Part shown: positions 1 to 6,867 of the stretch, in pieces | How the letters are laid out: each line of letters begins with the position of its first letter | Numbering within the stretch: position 1 is the stretch's first letter | Origin: an uncultured Saprospiraceae bacterium | GTDB lineage: Bacteria; Bacteroidota; Bacteroidia; Chitinophagales; Saprospiraceae | Reading direction: 5' to 3' | Assembly: GCA_937959115.1 (NCBI GenBank) | Contig: CALGAW010000044.1 | Span: 1 to 64,000 of the forward strand | Length of the DNA stretch: 64,000 nucleotides | Program-made: the position numbers and the translations under genes | The notes under the pieces: generated by a model | What the model was told of the DNA's origin: nothing | The model's database searches: none | What the model saw: only the letters and a program-made list of their open reading frames with translations

Positions 1-1
1 T

Positions 2-106
2 TACATCAATGGCTGGTACAATACTTTAAGAATACATTCGGCCCTAGACGGTAAATCGCCTTTAGAAGCCTATCTAGAAAAAACTAATTATCTTTATGCT
101 GCTTAA
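2..106 (+). mobile_element. IS3-family transposase, C-terminal end only (cut by window edge)
   Basis: Frame 2 is open from the first base and encodes 34 residues before TAA at 104-106. The stretch contains WYNTLRIHSALDGKSP, the ending typical of IS3/IS150-type OrfB transposases (rve/rve_3 integrase core: W-YN--R-H--L---SP). The catalytic DDE residues lie outside the window, so activity cannot be judged. It sits 265 bp from the end of the CBASS operon and marks the outer side of a mobile or recombination-prone stretch. No inverted terminal repeat could be identified. Confidence 0.8.
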
Positions 107-115
107 TCAATCTTA

Positions 116-307
116 GTGTCCACTATACTGAGGAAGTCCAAAAGCTCAAAAGCATTGGAGGACTATTCTACTGTATTTAATAAGCAGACTAGAGAGATTG
201 CTTCTTTCTCTAAGGAAAATTTTCAGGAGCTATTGAATAATCAGATTGAGCCGTTGTTGCAGTTTGCTAGTAATTTAGGGTTTGAGGATTGGACGTATGG
301 GGGTTGA
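116..307 (+). CDS. Small ORF after the transposase, unknown, doubtful
   Basis: A 63-codon frame with a GTG start lies in the same frame as the transposase tail, nine bases after its stop codon. The product is hydrophilic and probably helical (KENFQELLNNQIEPLLQFA), without signal peptide, membrane segment or motif I recognise. It may be a gene fragment left by insertion of the IS element, since the reading frame continues smoothly from the transposase stop. No promoter or ribosome binding site is visible. It could be chance coding in an A+T-rich gap. Confidence 0.25.
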   Translation: MSTILRKSKSSKALEDYSTVFNKQTREIASFSKENFQELLNNQIEPLLQFASNLGFEDWTYGG

Positions 308-370
308 GGAATCCATCTATTCTGCAGCAAATGTATGCGGTTGAGTGTGATCAGATATACATCGATTTAA

Positions 371-2428
371 TTAATTATCAGAATTTTGCTTAACTGAGAT
401 TTCTTCTAAAATTTTTAAGACTTCGAAAATTTTCAATGTAACCTTACTTGTTTGAATATAACTTTCATCTAAACTTAGTGCACCAGCAATTTCGTGTTTT
501 TTGTGTTTATCAAAAGTTTGTTTTATACTCAGTACTATTGGTAATAAATCTTGTTTTTTTGCTTCAACAAACTTTTCCAAATCTTTGATTGCCTCTTTTA
601 ACTTATTATTGCTTATTAGTGATTTAATTTTAGCTGCAAATAAAGAGATTTCTTTTTTTGAGAAAGTTGAATTTATTTCGTAGTAGTTTTTACCTTCGAA
701 GGATTCGACTAGAGTTTTATGCTCCTCGGCTCTTGGCATTAGAGTAAGTAAGTCGATTACAGCAAAGGCAAAGGCAGCTACATTAGCAGAGGCTACTACT
801 TGTGATCCTGAATCATCAGATAAACTCTTACCCTCAATTAAATCTGAGATCCCTCGTAAAAGTAAAGCTGAAACTTGTTTATGAGGCCTTACAGCTTCTA
901 AAAACCCATAACCTTCCATTTCAACCGCTAATGCATCACTACAATTTTGCTTAATCAATTTGTAAACCTTTGACTTTTTATTAGCTACGACCTTTTCTCC
1001 TGCTGCTATCGGTTTAATATATACATCAGGTGATTCAAAGTTTTCAGAATGTTGGGTAGAAATAATTTTTTGTTGCCAATCACTTTTAATTTGAAGAGAT
1101 TTAGCTCTTTGGGTCAATGAGTAATCTGAAATACCAAACTCAAATCTTGGCTTATATGTTTCAGCCTCTTTACCAATTTCAAAGGAATATACTTTTGACC
1201 CCACAACAATATCCCCGATTTTTACGTCTTTTATACCACCTGCAATACCAACAAAAAAGATATATTCGGGATTGAAACGGTTTAATCCTCGTTCAACTTC
1301 AGTAGCAGCTTTAACATTTCCTGCTTCTGTTTGAGTAACCGCAATGTTATAGTTTCCATATTGACCAATTTGATAGAATGTACCCGTATTTTCTAAGAAA
1401 AAATTCTTTGTCTTAACCAAATGTTTGGTAACTGCGGAGAATTCTTCTGGAATAGCAGTAAAAATTATTATGTCCACTTCATTCATTTTAGCTTTTTTTA
1501 CAGATCGCATAATATTTTTATTTCTAGATCTTTTGAGTAAACTTTCATTATTACTTGTATTAATTTTTGTGGCGTTATTTCCTTGTTGAATTGCCAATTG
1601 CTCTTCATTTTCCGTGTATGATATTGAATCTTTATGAAAATCTTGAATTATAAATGCCACTCTATGTTGAACCTCCTCTTGTTTATTGTAAAGATAGGTG
1701 AATAACCGAGGATGCATAGTTGAGCTAATTTTTGTGCCTAACAAAAAAGATAAACCTACTGGAATTGCAGCAAACAAATGGATAGAATTTGTGTTTGGAA
1801 GATTATTCAATATTGAATCTAATACATCTCGAAATGAGTTTGACAATTCAACCAAGTCAACTTGAGATTTAATAATATCTCTCCCATAATTGCTTGGATG
1901 AACTTCAAGTGTTTTCAGTGGAGATTGTACTATTTTCTTCACTTCATCCTGATTTATTGCAACTGAAGTTGCAAAATTGATTATAACGTCACCAGCTGAT
2001 TCGAATACCTCCTTTGGTAAATTTTCTACATTTATATCAATTGTAGTTTCTGAAGATTCCCAATCCCATAATTTAGTATCATGATGTTGTTGAAATACAT
2101 CAAATTTTTCAAAATCACCTATTAAATAACCCAAATGTATAGCCAATGGGATTGGAGCAGCACCAAAATATACTATTCTATCATATTTCCCGCTTTCAAT
2201 TAACGGTTTGATTTCCTTATCATAGATTTCAGTTTGCCTAAATGCAAGATTCTTAAAGTCCTTATTCCAGGAATCCTGAATACCAAAAAAATCAGGTTTC
2301 ACTTCTATAAAAACTCTGGGAACTTTGAGTAAATCAGGAGAATTTTTCGATAATACTGTAAGTGTTTCATCTTCAGTTATTATCTTATGAATTGAATGGG
2401 CAATTATAATTATTTCGTTATTTTTCAT
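371..2428 (-). CDS. CBASS effector: SAVED sensor fused to nucleosidase domain and C-terminal EAD-like helices
   Basis: Likely the killing effector of the CBASS operon. Residues ~1-265 match SAVED, the double-CARF-like sensor of cyclic tri- or oligonucleotides: IHLFAAIPVGLSFLLGTK at 216-233 is its hallmark strand-loop, followed by MHPRLFTYLY. Residues ~317-565 are an MTA/SAH-nucleosidase or nucleoside-phosphorylase fold: TAIPEEFSAV (324-333), GIAGG (394-398), VEMEG (502-506) and RGISD (525-529). The glutamates and the aspartate expected for base binding and catalysis are all present. Residues ~592-680 form a helical end with QDLLPIVLSIKQ and EIAGALSLDESY, resembling effector-associated domains (EADs) that recruit partners. 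SAVED is N-terminal here, whereas it is C-terminal in Cap4-type nucleases. The gene begins three bases after cap3. Inference: ligand binding switches on cleavage of a nucleoside or nucleotide pool. Domain calls are strong for SAVED and nucleosidase, weaker for EAD. Confidence 0.88.
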   Translation of the reverse strand: MKNNEIIIIAHSIHKIITEDETLTVLSKNSPDLLKVPRVFIEVKPDFFGIQDSWNKDFKNLAFRQTEIYDKEIKPLIESGKYDRIVYFGAAPIPLAIHLGYLIGDFEKFDVFQQHHDTKLWDWESSETTIDINVENLPKEVFESAGDVIINFATSVAINQDEVKKIVQSPLKTLEVHPSNYGRDIIKSQVDLVELSNSFRDVLDSILNNLPNTNSIHLFAAIPVGLSFLLGTKISSTMHPRLFTYLYNKQEEVQHRVAFIIQDFHKDSISYTENEEQLAIQQGNNATKINTSNNESLLKRSRNKNIMRSVKKAKMNEVDIIIFTAIPEEFSAVTKHLVKTKNFFLENTGTFYQIGQYGNYNIAVTQTEAGNVKAATEVERGLNRFNPEYIFFVGIAGGIKDVKIGDIVVGSKVYSFEIGKEAETYKPRFEFGISDYSLTQRAKSLQIKSDWQQKIISTQHSENFESPDVYIKPIAAGEKVVANKKSKVYKLIKQNCSDALAVEMEGYGFLEAVRPHKQVSALLLRGISDLIEGKSLSDDSGSQVVASANVAAFAFAVIDLLTLMPRAEEHKTLVESFEGKNYYEINSTFSKKEISLFAAKIKSLISNNKLKEAIKDLEKFVEAKKQDLLPIVLSIKQTFDKHKKHEIAGALSLDESYIQTSKVTLKIFEVLKILEEISVKQNSDN

Positions 2429-2431
2429 TCA

Positions 2432-2950
2432 TTAATTGTTAAGATTTGTTGTTTTACAAAGTGTCAATTTTTCAACATTTAAAGAGGCTTGAATAACATT
2501 AAAAGCAGAAACGGATTTCCTACCTAAAATCACATAAAACAATTTTTTTCCTTCAAACTTGGTTTCCTTCACTTGTCTTTTCCATGTTCTTAAGTCAAGA
2601 CTAGATGGAATAGGGTGATCCTGCGGATGTGTATGCCATTCTCCCAAATAGTTGCAAGTACCTTTACTTAATTTCCAAATTGCATCAATAACAGATTGAT
2701 GTTCTTCTTTATTCTTAAAGAAAAATGTTCTTTTCTGAATATCTTTCACTTGCGGGATTGTAATCAAATCCACTATAACATCATTTGAATTCAAAATATA
2801 TCTACCTAATAGAACTCCCCCAGATTCAGGCTCATCGTTATTGGTTTGAACATACTTTTTCATCTCGGAAAGCGTTTTCTCTGTTAATTTGAATTTATCC
2901 CCAGACTCAGAACAAAAAATTAGGCTTCCCTTATCAAGCATGTTGAACAA
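2432..2950 (-). CDS. cap3: CBASS Cap3, JAB/JAMM isopeptidase
   Basis: Metal-dependent peptidase of the JAB/MPN family. In type II CBASS, Cap3 removes the CD-NTase from its conjugated targets, opposing Cap2. The zinc signature is complete: E42 in EPESGGVLLG, then H106-T-H108, seven residues, S116 and D119 (EWHTHPQDHPIPSSLD). The length of 172 residues is normal for a single MPN domain. The ATG at 2950 overlaps the 3' end of cap2 by 31 bases; a second ATG at 2941 is equally possible and fits the fold start better. The effector gene follows three bases later, so translation of the operon is probably coupled. Confidence 0.93.
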   Translation of the reverse strand: MFNMLDKGSLIFCSESGDKFKLTEKTLSEMKKYVQTNNDEPESGGVLLGRYILNSNDVIVDLITIPQVKDIQKRTFFFKNKEEHQSVIDAIWKLSKGTCNYLGEWHTHPQDHPIPSSLDLRTWKRQVKETKFEGKKLFYVILGRKSVSAFNVIQASLNVEKLTLCKTTNLNN

Positions 2951-4632
2951 GTTTTATTTGCAAATTCATATTTAAAGTCCTTTAATTCCTGAAGTGTTAG
3001 ATTTGAATACCTATCTGAAAATTTATATCCGTGCTTTAAAAATTCACCAGACTCACCCTTCCAAGATTCAAGTGAAGATTTAGTTTCTTCACCAGTTAAT
3101 AATTTTTTAGCTAGTTCAACAGTTAATATAGCTGTCTTAGTTGCATCAACACTACTAAACGGTGTAAACATGTTTACACATCCAAACATAGATTTACTGA
3201 AAGTTTGACCAGGAGCTGCGAAAGATGCTTTGTTGTAGAATTGTCCATCTTCGGAATAACTATAAAGACAACGATAACAACCAATTGAATTAAGGTTTGA
3301 AGTAACAACATGACCCCCAATTCCAATCGGCTCTAACCAAGAGTGCAAAATAGGTGTATTTAATCTTTGATTATAAGTAAAGTCTAAAATTTGGAAGCTT
3401 GTATTTGGAATCCCTGTAGCATCTATAATTAAATCTGCACTGGCAAACAGGTCAGGGGACTCATTAACAGTTTCTTGAAATGTTTTCGGGTATATAGTGA
3501 TATCAGTTAAGGGTAAATCTGCTTCTATTTTTTCTTTCAAGCCTTCTACCTTATACTTTCCAATTCCACTTGAATTTCCAAGTACGTGCCTATAAATATT
3601 AGCTCTAGATAGCTTATCATGATCAATAAATGAAAGATTCATTACTCCCATCTTCGCTAATTCCATTGCAACTATAGAACCTATCGCTCCACAACCAACG
3701 ATAGAGACATTTTTATCTCTCATTTCTCTAGAGGCTCCTCCTCTTGGAAGCAAGTAATCTACATCTGCTCTATCAACAATGATTTCCCTTAAAACTGTTG
3801 AATTACTTTTATCAATTAAAGGATGTTTTCCATTTTTCGCTTTTTCAAACTCTACGCAGAAATGAACTCTATTATCCTCTCCATTTGGAATCGTTACGTA
3901 TACTTGTATTTCTGGATTACTTTTTAAATATTCAAGAATTCTATTATGTAATCTTATATTTTGAAAAATTACATTGTAAAGCTTTTTAGTATCCCATTTC
4001 TCCTGAAATGATATTCCATAAGAGTTTGTTAGCGGTATGAAAAGAACCTCTGAGAACTCAAGTTGCTCTTCAAGATTCTCAGTTTTTTTGTAAAAATCAT
4101 CAATAACTTCTTCAGTCTCACCAATGAGTTTAATGTTCTTGTTCGAACCGAGTTTAACAATTCTGGGGGTTGGAAGGTCGCCTAAAAGAGAGATGACTCG
4201 AAAGTTCTCAACTGAATCTCCCCAATAGTATTCAAATTCTCGTAAGTAATCCCTATCTGCATTTCCATTAACGCTTCCTTTCAAAGTATCGAATGACATA
4301 GTAAATGCCTCTTCAATAATCCCTACCGGGTTTGAGTCATCAAGGAGAAGACCTTCTTTATCGCAATAGCAAATTTCATTTGACGGTAACAAATGTGGAA
4401 CTTGCCCTAGCATTGTTGTATCTCCTAATATGTAAACACTAGGTCTACTGTTGGGAAAGTGATTGTCAAATGCCATATAAAAAGCGATTTTATAACCATT
4501 ATGAAGGAAAGTACATAAAAATACTTCAAGATTCCCAGAATAACCTTCTATGTGCTCCCAGCTATTAAAGATTTGGGTTTTCGAAAAATAAGACTTAAGT
4601 TTTTCTACATTTCCTTGAAAATATTCAGCCAC
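2920..4632 (-). CDS. cap2: CBASS Cap2, ubiquitin-transfer-like E2-E1 fusion
   Basis: Cap2 conjugates the C-terminus of the CD-NTase to target proteins and so primes signal synthesis. The N-terminal part (~1-125) is an E2-like domain with candidate catalytic cysteines in SNEICYCDKE (88/90). A linker follows, then a ThiF/E1 adenylation domain: SIVGCGAIGS (ATP-binding glycines ~313-318), FIDHD, and GCVNMFTPFSSVDA, whose cysteine (~485) is the likely E1 catalytic residue. CYRC and CSTC pairs may bind zinc. The chosen start is GTG at 4632, whose GTGGCTGA overlaps the CD-NTase stop by eight bases. The frame also runs upstream to an ATG at 4713, but that would add 27 basic and Gln-rich residues and an 89-base overlap. 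Length is about 570 residues, usual for Cap2. Confidence 0.93.
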   Translation of the reverse strand: MAEYFQGNVEKLKSYFSKTQIFNSWEHIEGYSGNLEVFLCTFLHNGYKIAFYMAFDNHFPNSRPSVYILGDTTMLGQVPHLLPSNEICYCDKEGLLLDDSNPVGIIEEAFTMSFDTLKGSVNGNADRDYLREFEYYWGDSVENFRVISLLGDLPTPRIVKLGSNKNIKLIGETEEVIDDFYKKTENLEEQLEFSEVLFIPLTNSYGISFQEKWDTKKLYNVIFQNIRLHNRILEYLKSNPEIQVYVTIPNGEDNRVHFCVEFEKAKNGKHPLIDKSNSTVLREIIVDRADVDYLLPRGGASREMRDKNVSIVGCGAIGSIVAMELAKMGVMNLSFIDHDKLSRANIYRHVLGNSSGIGKYKVEGLKEKIEADLPLTDITIYPKTFQETVNESPDLFASADLIIDATGIPNTSFQILDFTYNQRLNTPILHSWLEPIGIGGHVVTSNLNSIGCYRCLYSYSEDGQFYNKASFAAPGQTFSKSMFGCVNMFTPFSSVDATKTAILTVELAKKLLTGEETKSSLESWKGESGEFLKHGYKFSDRYSNLTLQELKDFKYEFANKTCSTCLIREA

Positions 4633-5671
4633 TTGATGATGATGTTGTAATTGCTGAATAAGCTGTTTTCTTTGCGGTCTCCTTCTTCTCTGGCACTGGA
4701 AAGTCTTCACCAAATACTTTTCTTAAAATCTTAGAAGCCTCATGCGGGTCAGGTTCATTCCATGCCACTTCGAGTGTCTTTTTAAGTTCTTTCAGCTTCT
4801 TCTTATAGTTTTCTTCGTTATGGTCACTTTCTTTTAACTTCTCGAACAAATCATTATGGGGAATAACTGGTAGTTTAACATTCAAACCACAATTATTAGC
4901 AACAGCTGTTCTTACAACATTTAAAAGTGATTCTAAATCTTTTTCTACAATATTACCTTCCCAATCTTTACTAACTAAAGGCTTAAACCATTCGTGACAA
5001 ATAGCAGTCATTGCTATTCCTGTTGGTCTTTGATTACCATTTGAACTAAAATTATTATCCTTCCATCGTTTCAGATACCTGACATTTCGTCTAAATTGAG
5101 TTCTTTTTTGACCTCCAAGTTCTTTGTCAGATTGAAACATCTCATCTTTTATCAATTCTCTAAGTCGTTTAGGTTCTGATTCTTCCCAAACTCTATTATC
5201 GAAACTAGAAAACTCTCTTCCTTTTGAAATTTGTTTTGATCGTTCATCATTATTCCAATTCAATTCTTTACCATATACTGCAAAATCGACATGGTTCTTA
5301 GGCTCGCCTTTTTCTCTATATTGAACCCTAACACAAGGAGTTAAGATTTCCACTTCTCTATTATTTCTTTTTAGAGCATCCCTAACCCACTTCTTAACTT
5401 CTGTTGGATCTTCATAATCGTCAATATTAATATCGTAGACAATTGCTACATCAATATCATAATCATCACCTTCCATTGGTTTTATACCAGTTGACATGTG
5501 ATAACTTCCTTGATTGAACCAATCAAACCCAGGTTTCTCATTTTTCTTTCCCCATTCTTTTAATTCCTTTATTAATAGATCTCTTTTATCGCGAAGAGGT
5601 TTGTTATCATCAATATCACTGAGTCTAATGTTTTCCTCAAATTTCCTAAATTGTTTTTGGAGTTCTGCCAT
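4625..5671 (-). CDS. cdn: CBASS CD-NTase (cyclic oligonucleotide synthase)
   Basis: First gene of the CBASS operon; makes the cyclic nucleotide alarm on phage infection. The nucleotidyltransferase core is plain: NQGSYHMSTG (GS motif, G55-S56), DYDIDVAIVYD with metal-binding D72 and D74, and HVDFAVY with the third aspartate D129. The chain ends ...TTSSSSG, a flexible tail with C-terminal glycine, which is what Cap2 would adenylate and conjugate. The partnering SAVED effector suggests a cyclic trinucleotide rather than a dinucleotide product, but the exact product and CD-NTase clade cannot be read by eye. The ATG at 5671 lies behind a 300-base gap that carries two dyads. Confidence 0.94.
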   Translation of the reverse strand: MAELQKQFRKFEENIRLSDIDDNKPLRDKRDLLIKELKEWGKKNEKPGFDWFNQGSYHMSTGIKPMEGDDYDIDVAIVYDINIDDYEDPTEVKKWVRDALKRNNREVEILTPCVRVQYREKGEPKNHVDFAVYGKELNWNNDERSKQISKGREFSSFDNRVWEESEPKRLRELIKDEMFQSDKELGGQKRTQFRRNVRYLKRWKDNNFSSNGNQRPTGIAMTAICHEWFKPLVSKDWEGNIVEKDLESLLNVVRTAVANNCGLNVKLPVIPHNDLFEKLKESDHNEENYKKKLKELKKTLEVAWNEPDPHEASKILRKVFGEDFPVPEKKETAKKTAYSAITTSSSSG

Positions 5672-5719
5672 TATTATTTCTATTTAAAATTTTACAATGT
5701 ATGGAGTACTGAAAAAGAT

Positions 5720-5752
5720 GTGCCAAAACAAATTAGTGTGTCATTTTGGCAC
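5720..5752. promoter_or_regulatory. Perfect 9-bp inverted repeat upstream of CBASS operon
   Basis: GTGCCAAAA (5720-5728) and TTTTGGCAC (5744-5752) are exact reverse complements separated by 15 bases. The element lies 49-81 bases before the CD-NTase ATG, where an operator or a 5'-leader hairpin would sit. There is no regulator gene (such as a WYL or HTH protein) in the island, so any trans-acting factor would come from elsewhere. Function is inferred from position only. Confidence 0.4.
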
Positions 5753-5811
5753 CAATTAAGGTTTACACTGAGCCTTATTGTCAATACATGTCAGATAAAA
5801 ACAAAATATGG

Positions 5812-5831
5812 CAGATAATTAAAATTATCTG
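5812..5831. promoter_or_regulatory. Perfect palindrome CAGATAATT-AA-AATTATCTG
   Basis: Nine-base arms with a two-base centre, 141-160 bases upstream of the CD-NTase start. The near-continuous dyad symmetry is what a dimeric repressor site looks like, but A+T-rich palindromes also occur by chance. Confidence 0.3.
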
Positions 5832-5971
5832 TATCAAAGATAGATGGTAAAAGCAACAGGTTGTATCATAAAAACTACTAATGTAATTTACCTGTAGAAT
5901 TGAAAGAAAAACAAAACAAGAGACAAATTCTCTGGATGCTCAACTAAAATACCCTAATACTTATAAATGGA

Positions 5972-6154
5972 TTACAGCATAATGACAAACCTTAAGGATA
6001 GGGCCTCAAGCTTTTGCTGATAAATCTGATTGTATTCTTGTTCCAGACCGCTGAGAAAGTCCTTGTCTTTAGAAGACCGTTCGCAGACGAACCTGTACTT
6101 CCCATTGGCTGTTTTTTTTTCGAAATAGGCTAATCCGTAATTGGTATGCCCCAT
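5972..6154 (-). CDS. Small ORF between tRNA-Val and CBASS, unknown
   Basis: A 60-codon frame from ATG at 6154 (an in-frame TTG at 6181 would add nine residues). The product (GHTNYGLAYFEKKTANGKYR, then an acidic and Gln-rich helix EQEYNQIYQQKLEAL) is soluble, with no signal or membrane segment. It does not resemble a tyrosine recombinase, although this spot just past a tRNA 3' end is where an integrase might be expected. It could be a real small island gene or the remnant of a longer one. Confidence 0.35.
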   Translation of the reverse strand: MGHTNYGLAYFEKKTANGKYRFVCERSSKDKDFLSGLEQEYNQIYQQKLEALSLRFVIML

Positions 6155-6208
6155 GATTAAAATTCGGGAATCAGTACCCAAACACCAGAGTGCAAATTGA
6201 GTGCAAAC

Positions 6209-6245
6209 GAAAAAAGCGTCTACAAGTATAAACTCGTAAACGCTT
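6209..6245 (-). terminator. Factor-independent terminator after tRNA-Val
   Basis: On the minus strand a 13-bp stem (AAGCGTTTACGAG paired with CTTGTAGACGCTT, two G-U pairs) with a TTTATA loop is followed by a run of Ts. It begins ten bases beyond the tRNA 3' end, so it ends the tRNA transcript before the CBASS island. Confidence 0.85.
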
Positions 6246-6254
6246 CTCTTTCAG

Positions 6255-6329
6255 TGGGAGATACTGGATTCGAACCAGTGACCCCCTGCTTGTAAGGCAG
6301 GTGCTCTGAACCAACTGAGCTAATCTCCC
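6255..6329 (-). tRNA. tRNA-Val (anticodon UAC)
   Basis: Read on the minus strand, a 75-base cloverleaf is complete: acceptor GGGAGAT/ATCTCCC with discriminator A, D-arm TAGCTCAGTTGGTTCAGAGC, anticodon stem CCTGC/GCAGG around loop CTTACAA (anticodon TAC, reading GUA and other valine codons), and TTCGAAT in the T-loop between CTGG and CCAG. CCA is not encoded. Its 3' end faces the CBASS genes, the usual orientation of an island inserted at a tRNA 3' end. Confidence 0.97.
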
Positions 6330-6867
6330 ATTGCCAATACTAAAACACAACAAAACTCAACTTCCGAATTCTCTTTTTGCGCTTAGCGTGTGCAAATATA
6401 GAATCTTTACCTCATTCTCACAATAAATTGTATCCTTTTTTTAAAAGAATTTAATTTCAACTTTTTTCTATCACTTTTTTATCACAAAAAACAAACAATT
6501 TTCTTGATTCTGCGTTTTCTAAAGCATACCTTGCAGGTAAACGTTCTTTTATATCTTGATACCAATTGATGAACTCTAGCAATAGGGCTCTGATAATCGT
6601 ATAAAGGGGAAATACAGAAGGCCCTACTGTGATTGATTTTGCAGTACAGCAATAAGTAATTCTTCGCTCATACGGGCATTGAATAGTTTTTGAATCTACA
6701 ATTATTTAAATTGGTGCCAGTCTCGTACTGACTAGGGCGGGCCTCAAACTCGATAACATCGAGTCTCTTCCTCGGAAGACAAGGGGATTACTGAACCATG
6801 TACGGCAGCTCCATCCATGTTTTATCGAGGTTTCAAAAACCCCTCTATGTTTGTATGAGCATTTTTT
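6330..6867. other. 540-base gap: hairpin cluster and gene-remnant-like frame
   Basis: No convincing gene. On the minus strand a frame from about 6708 to the TGA at 6457-6459 is open without an ATG and reads like real protein near its end (FINWYQDIKERLPARYALEN), so it may be a decayed gene. At 6718-6779 three short perfect hairpins follow each other: CAGT-CTCGT-ACTG, ACTCGAT-AAC-ATCGAGT and TCTTCC-TC-GGAAGA. They could form a small structured RNA or leader of the next gene. TGGCACCAATT occurs on the minus strand at 6709-6719 and on the plus strand at 5748-5758. Confidence 0.4.

Larger units (their letters stand above)
5672..5971. other. Gap upstream of CBASS operon; promoter region, no gene seen
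   Basis: About 300 A+T-rich bases between the CD-NTase start and a small doubtful ORF. The only structures seen are two perfect inverted repeats, listed separately at 5720-5752 and 5812-5831. No clear TAnnTTTG box is seen on the minus strand in front of the CD-NTase, so the promoter may be non-canonical or regulated. Confidence 0.5.

Noticed and set aside
6171-6353. 60-residue minus-strand ORF across the tRNA-Val gene
   Set aside because: It is the tRNA and its terminator read as protein.
5748-6719. TGGCACCAATT at 5748-5758 and inverted at 6709-6719 as possible ends of a mobile element around the tRNA
   Set aside because: Match is only 11 bases, flanks do not agree, no target duplication or transposase between them.
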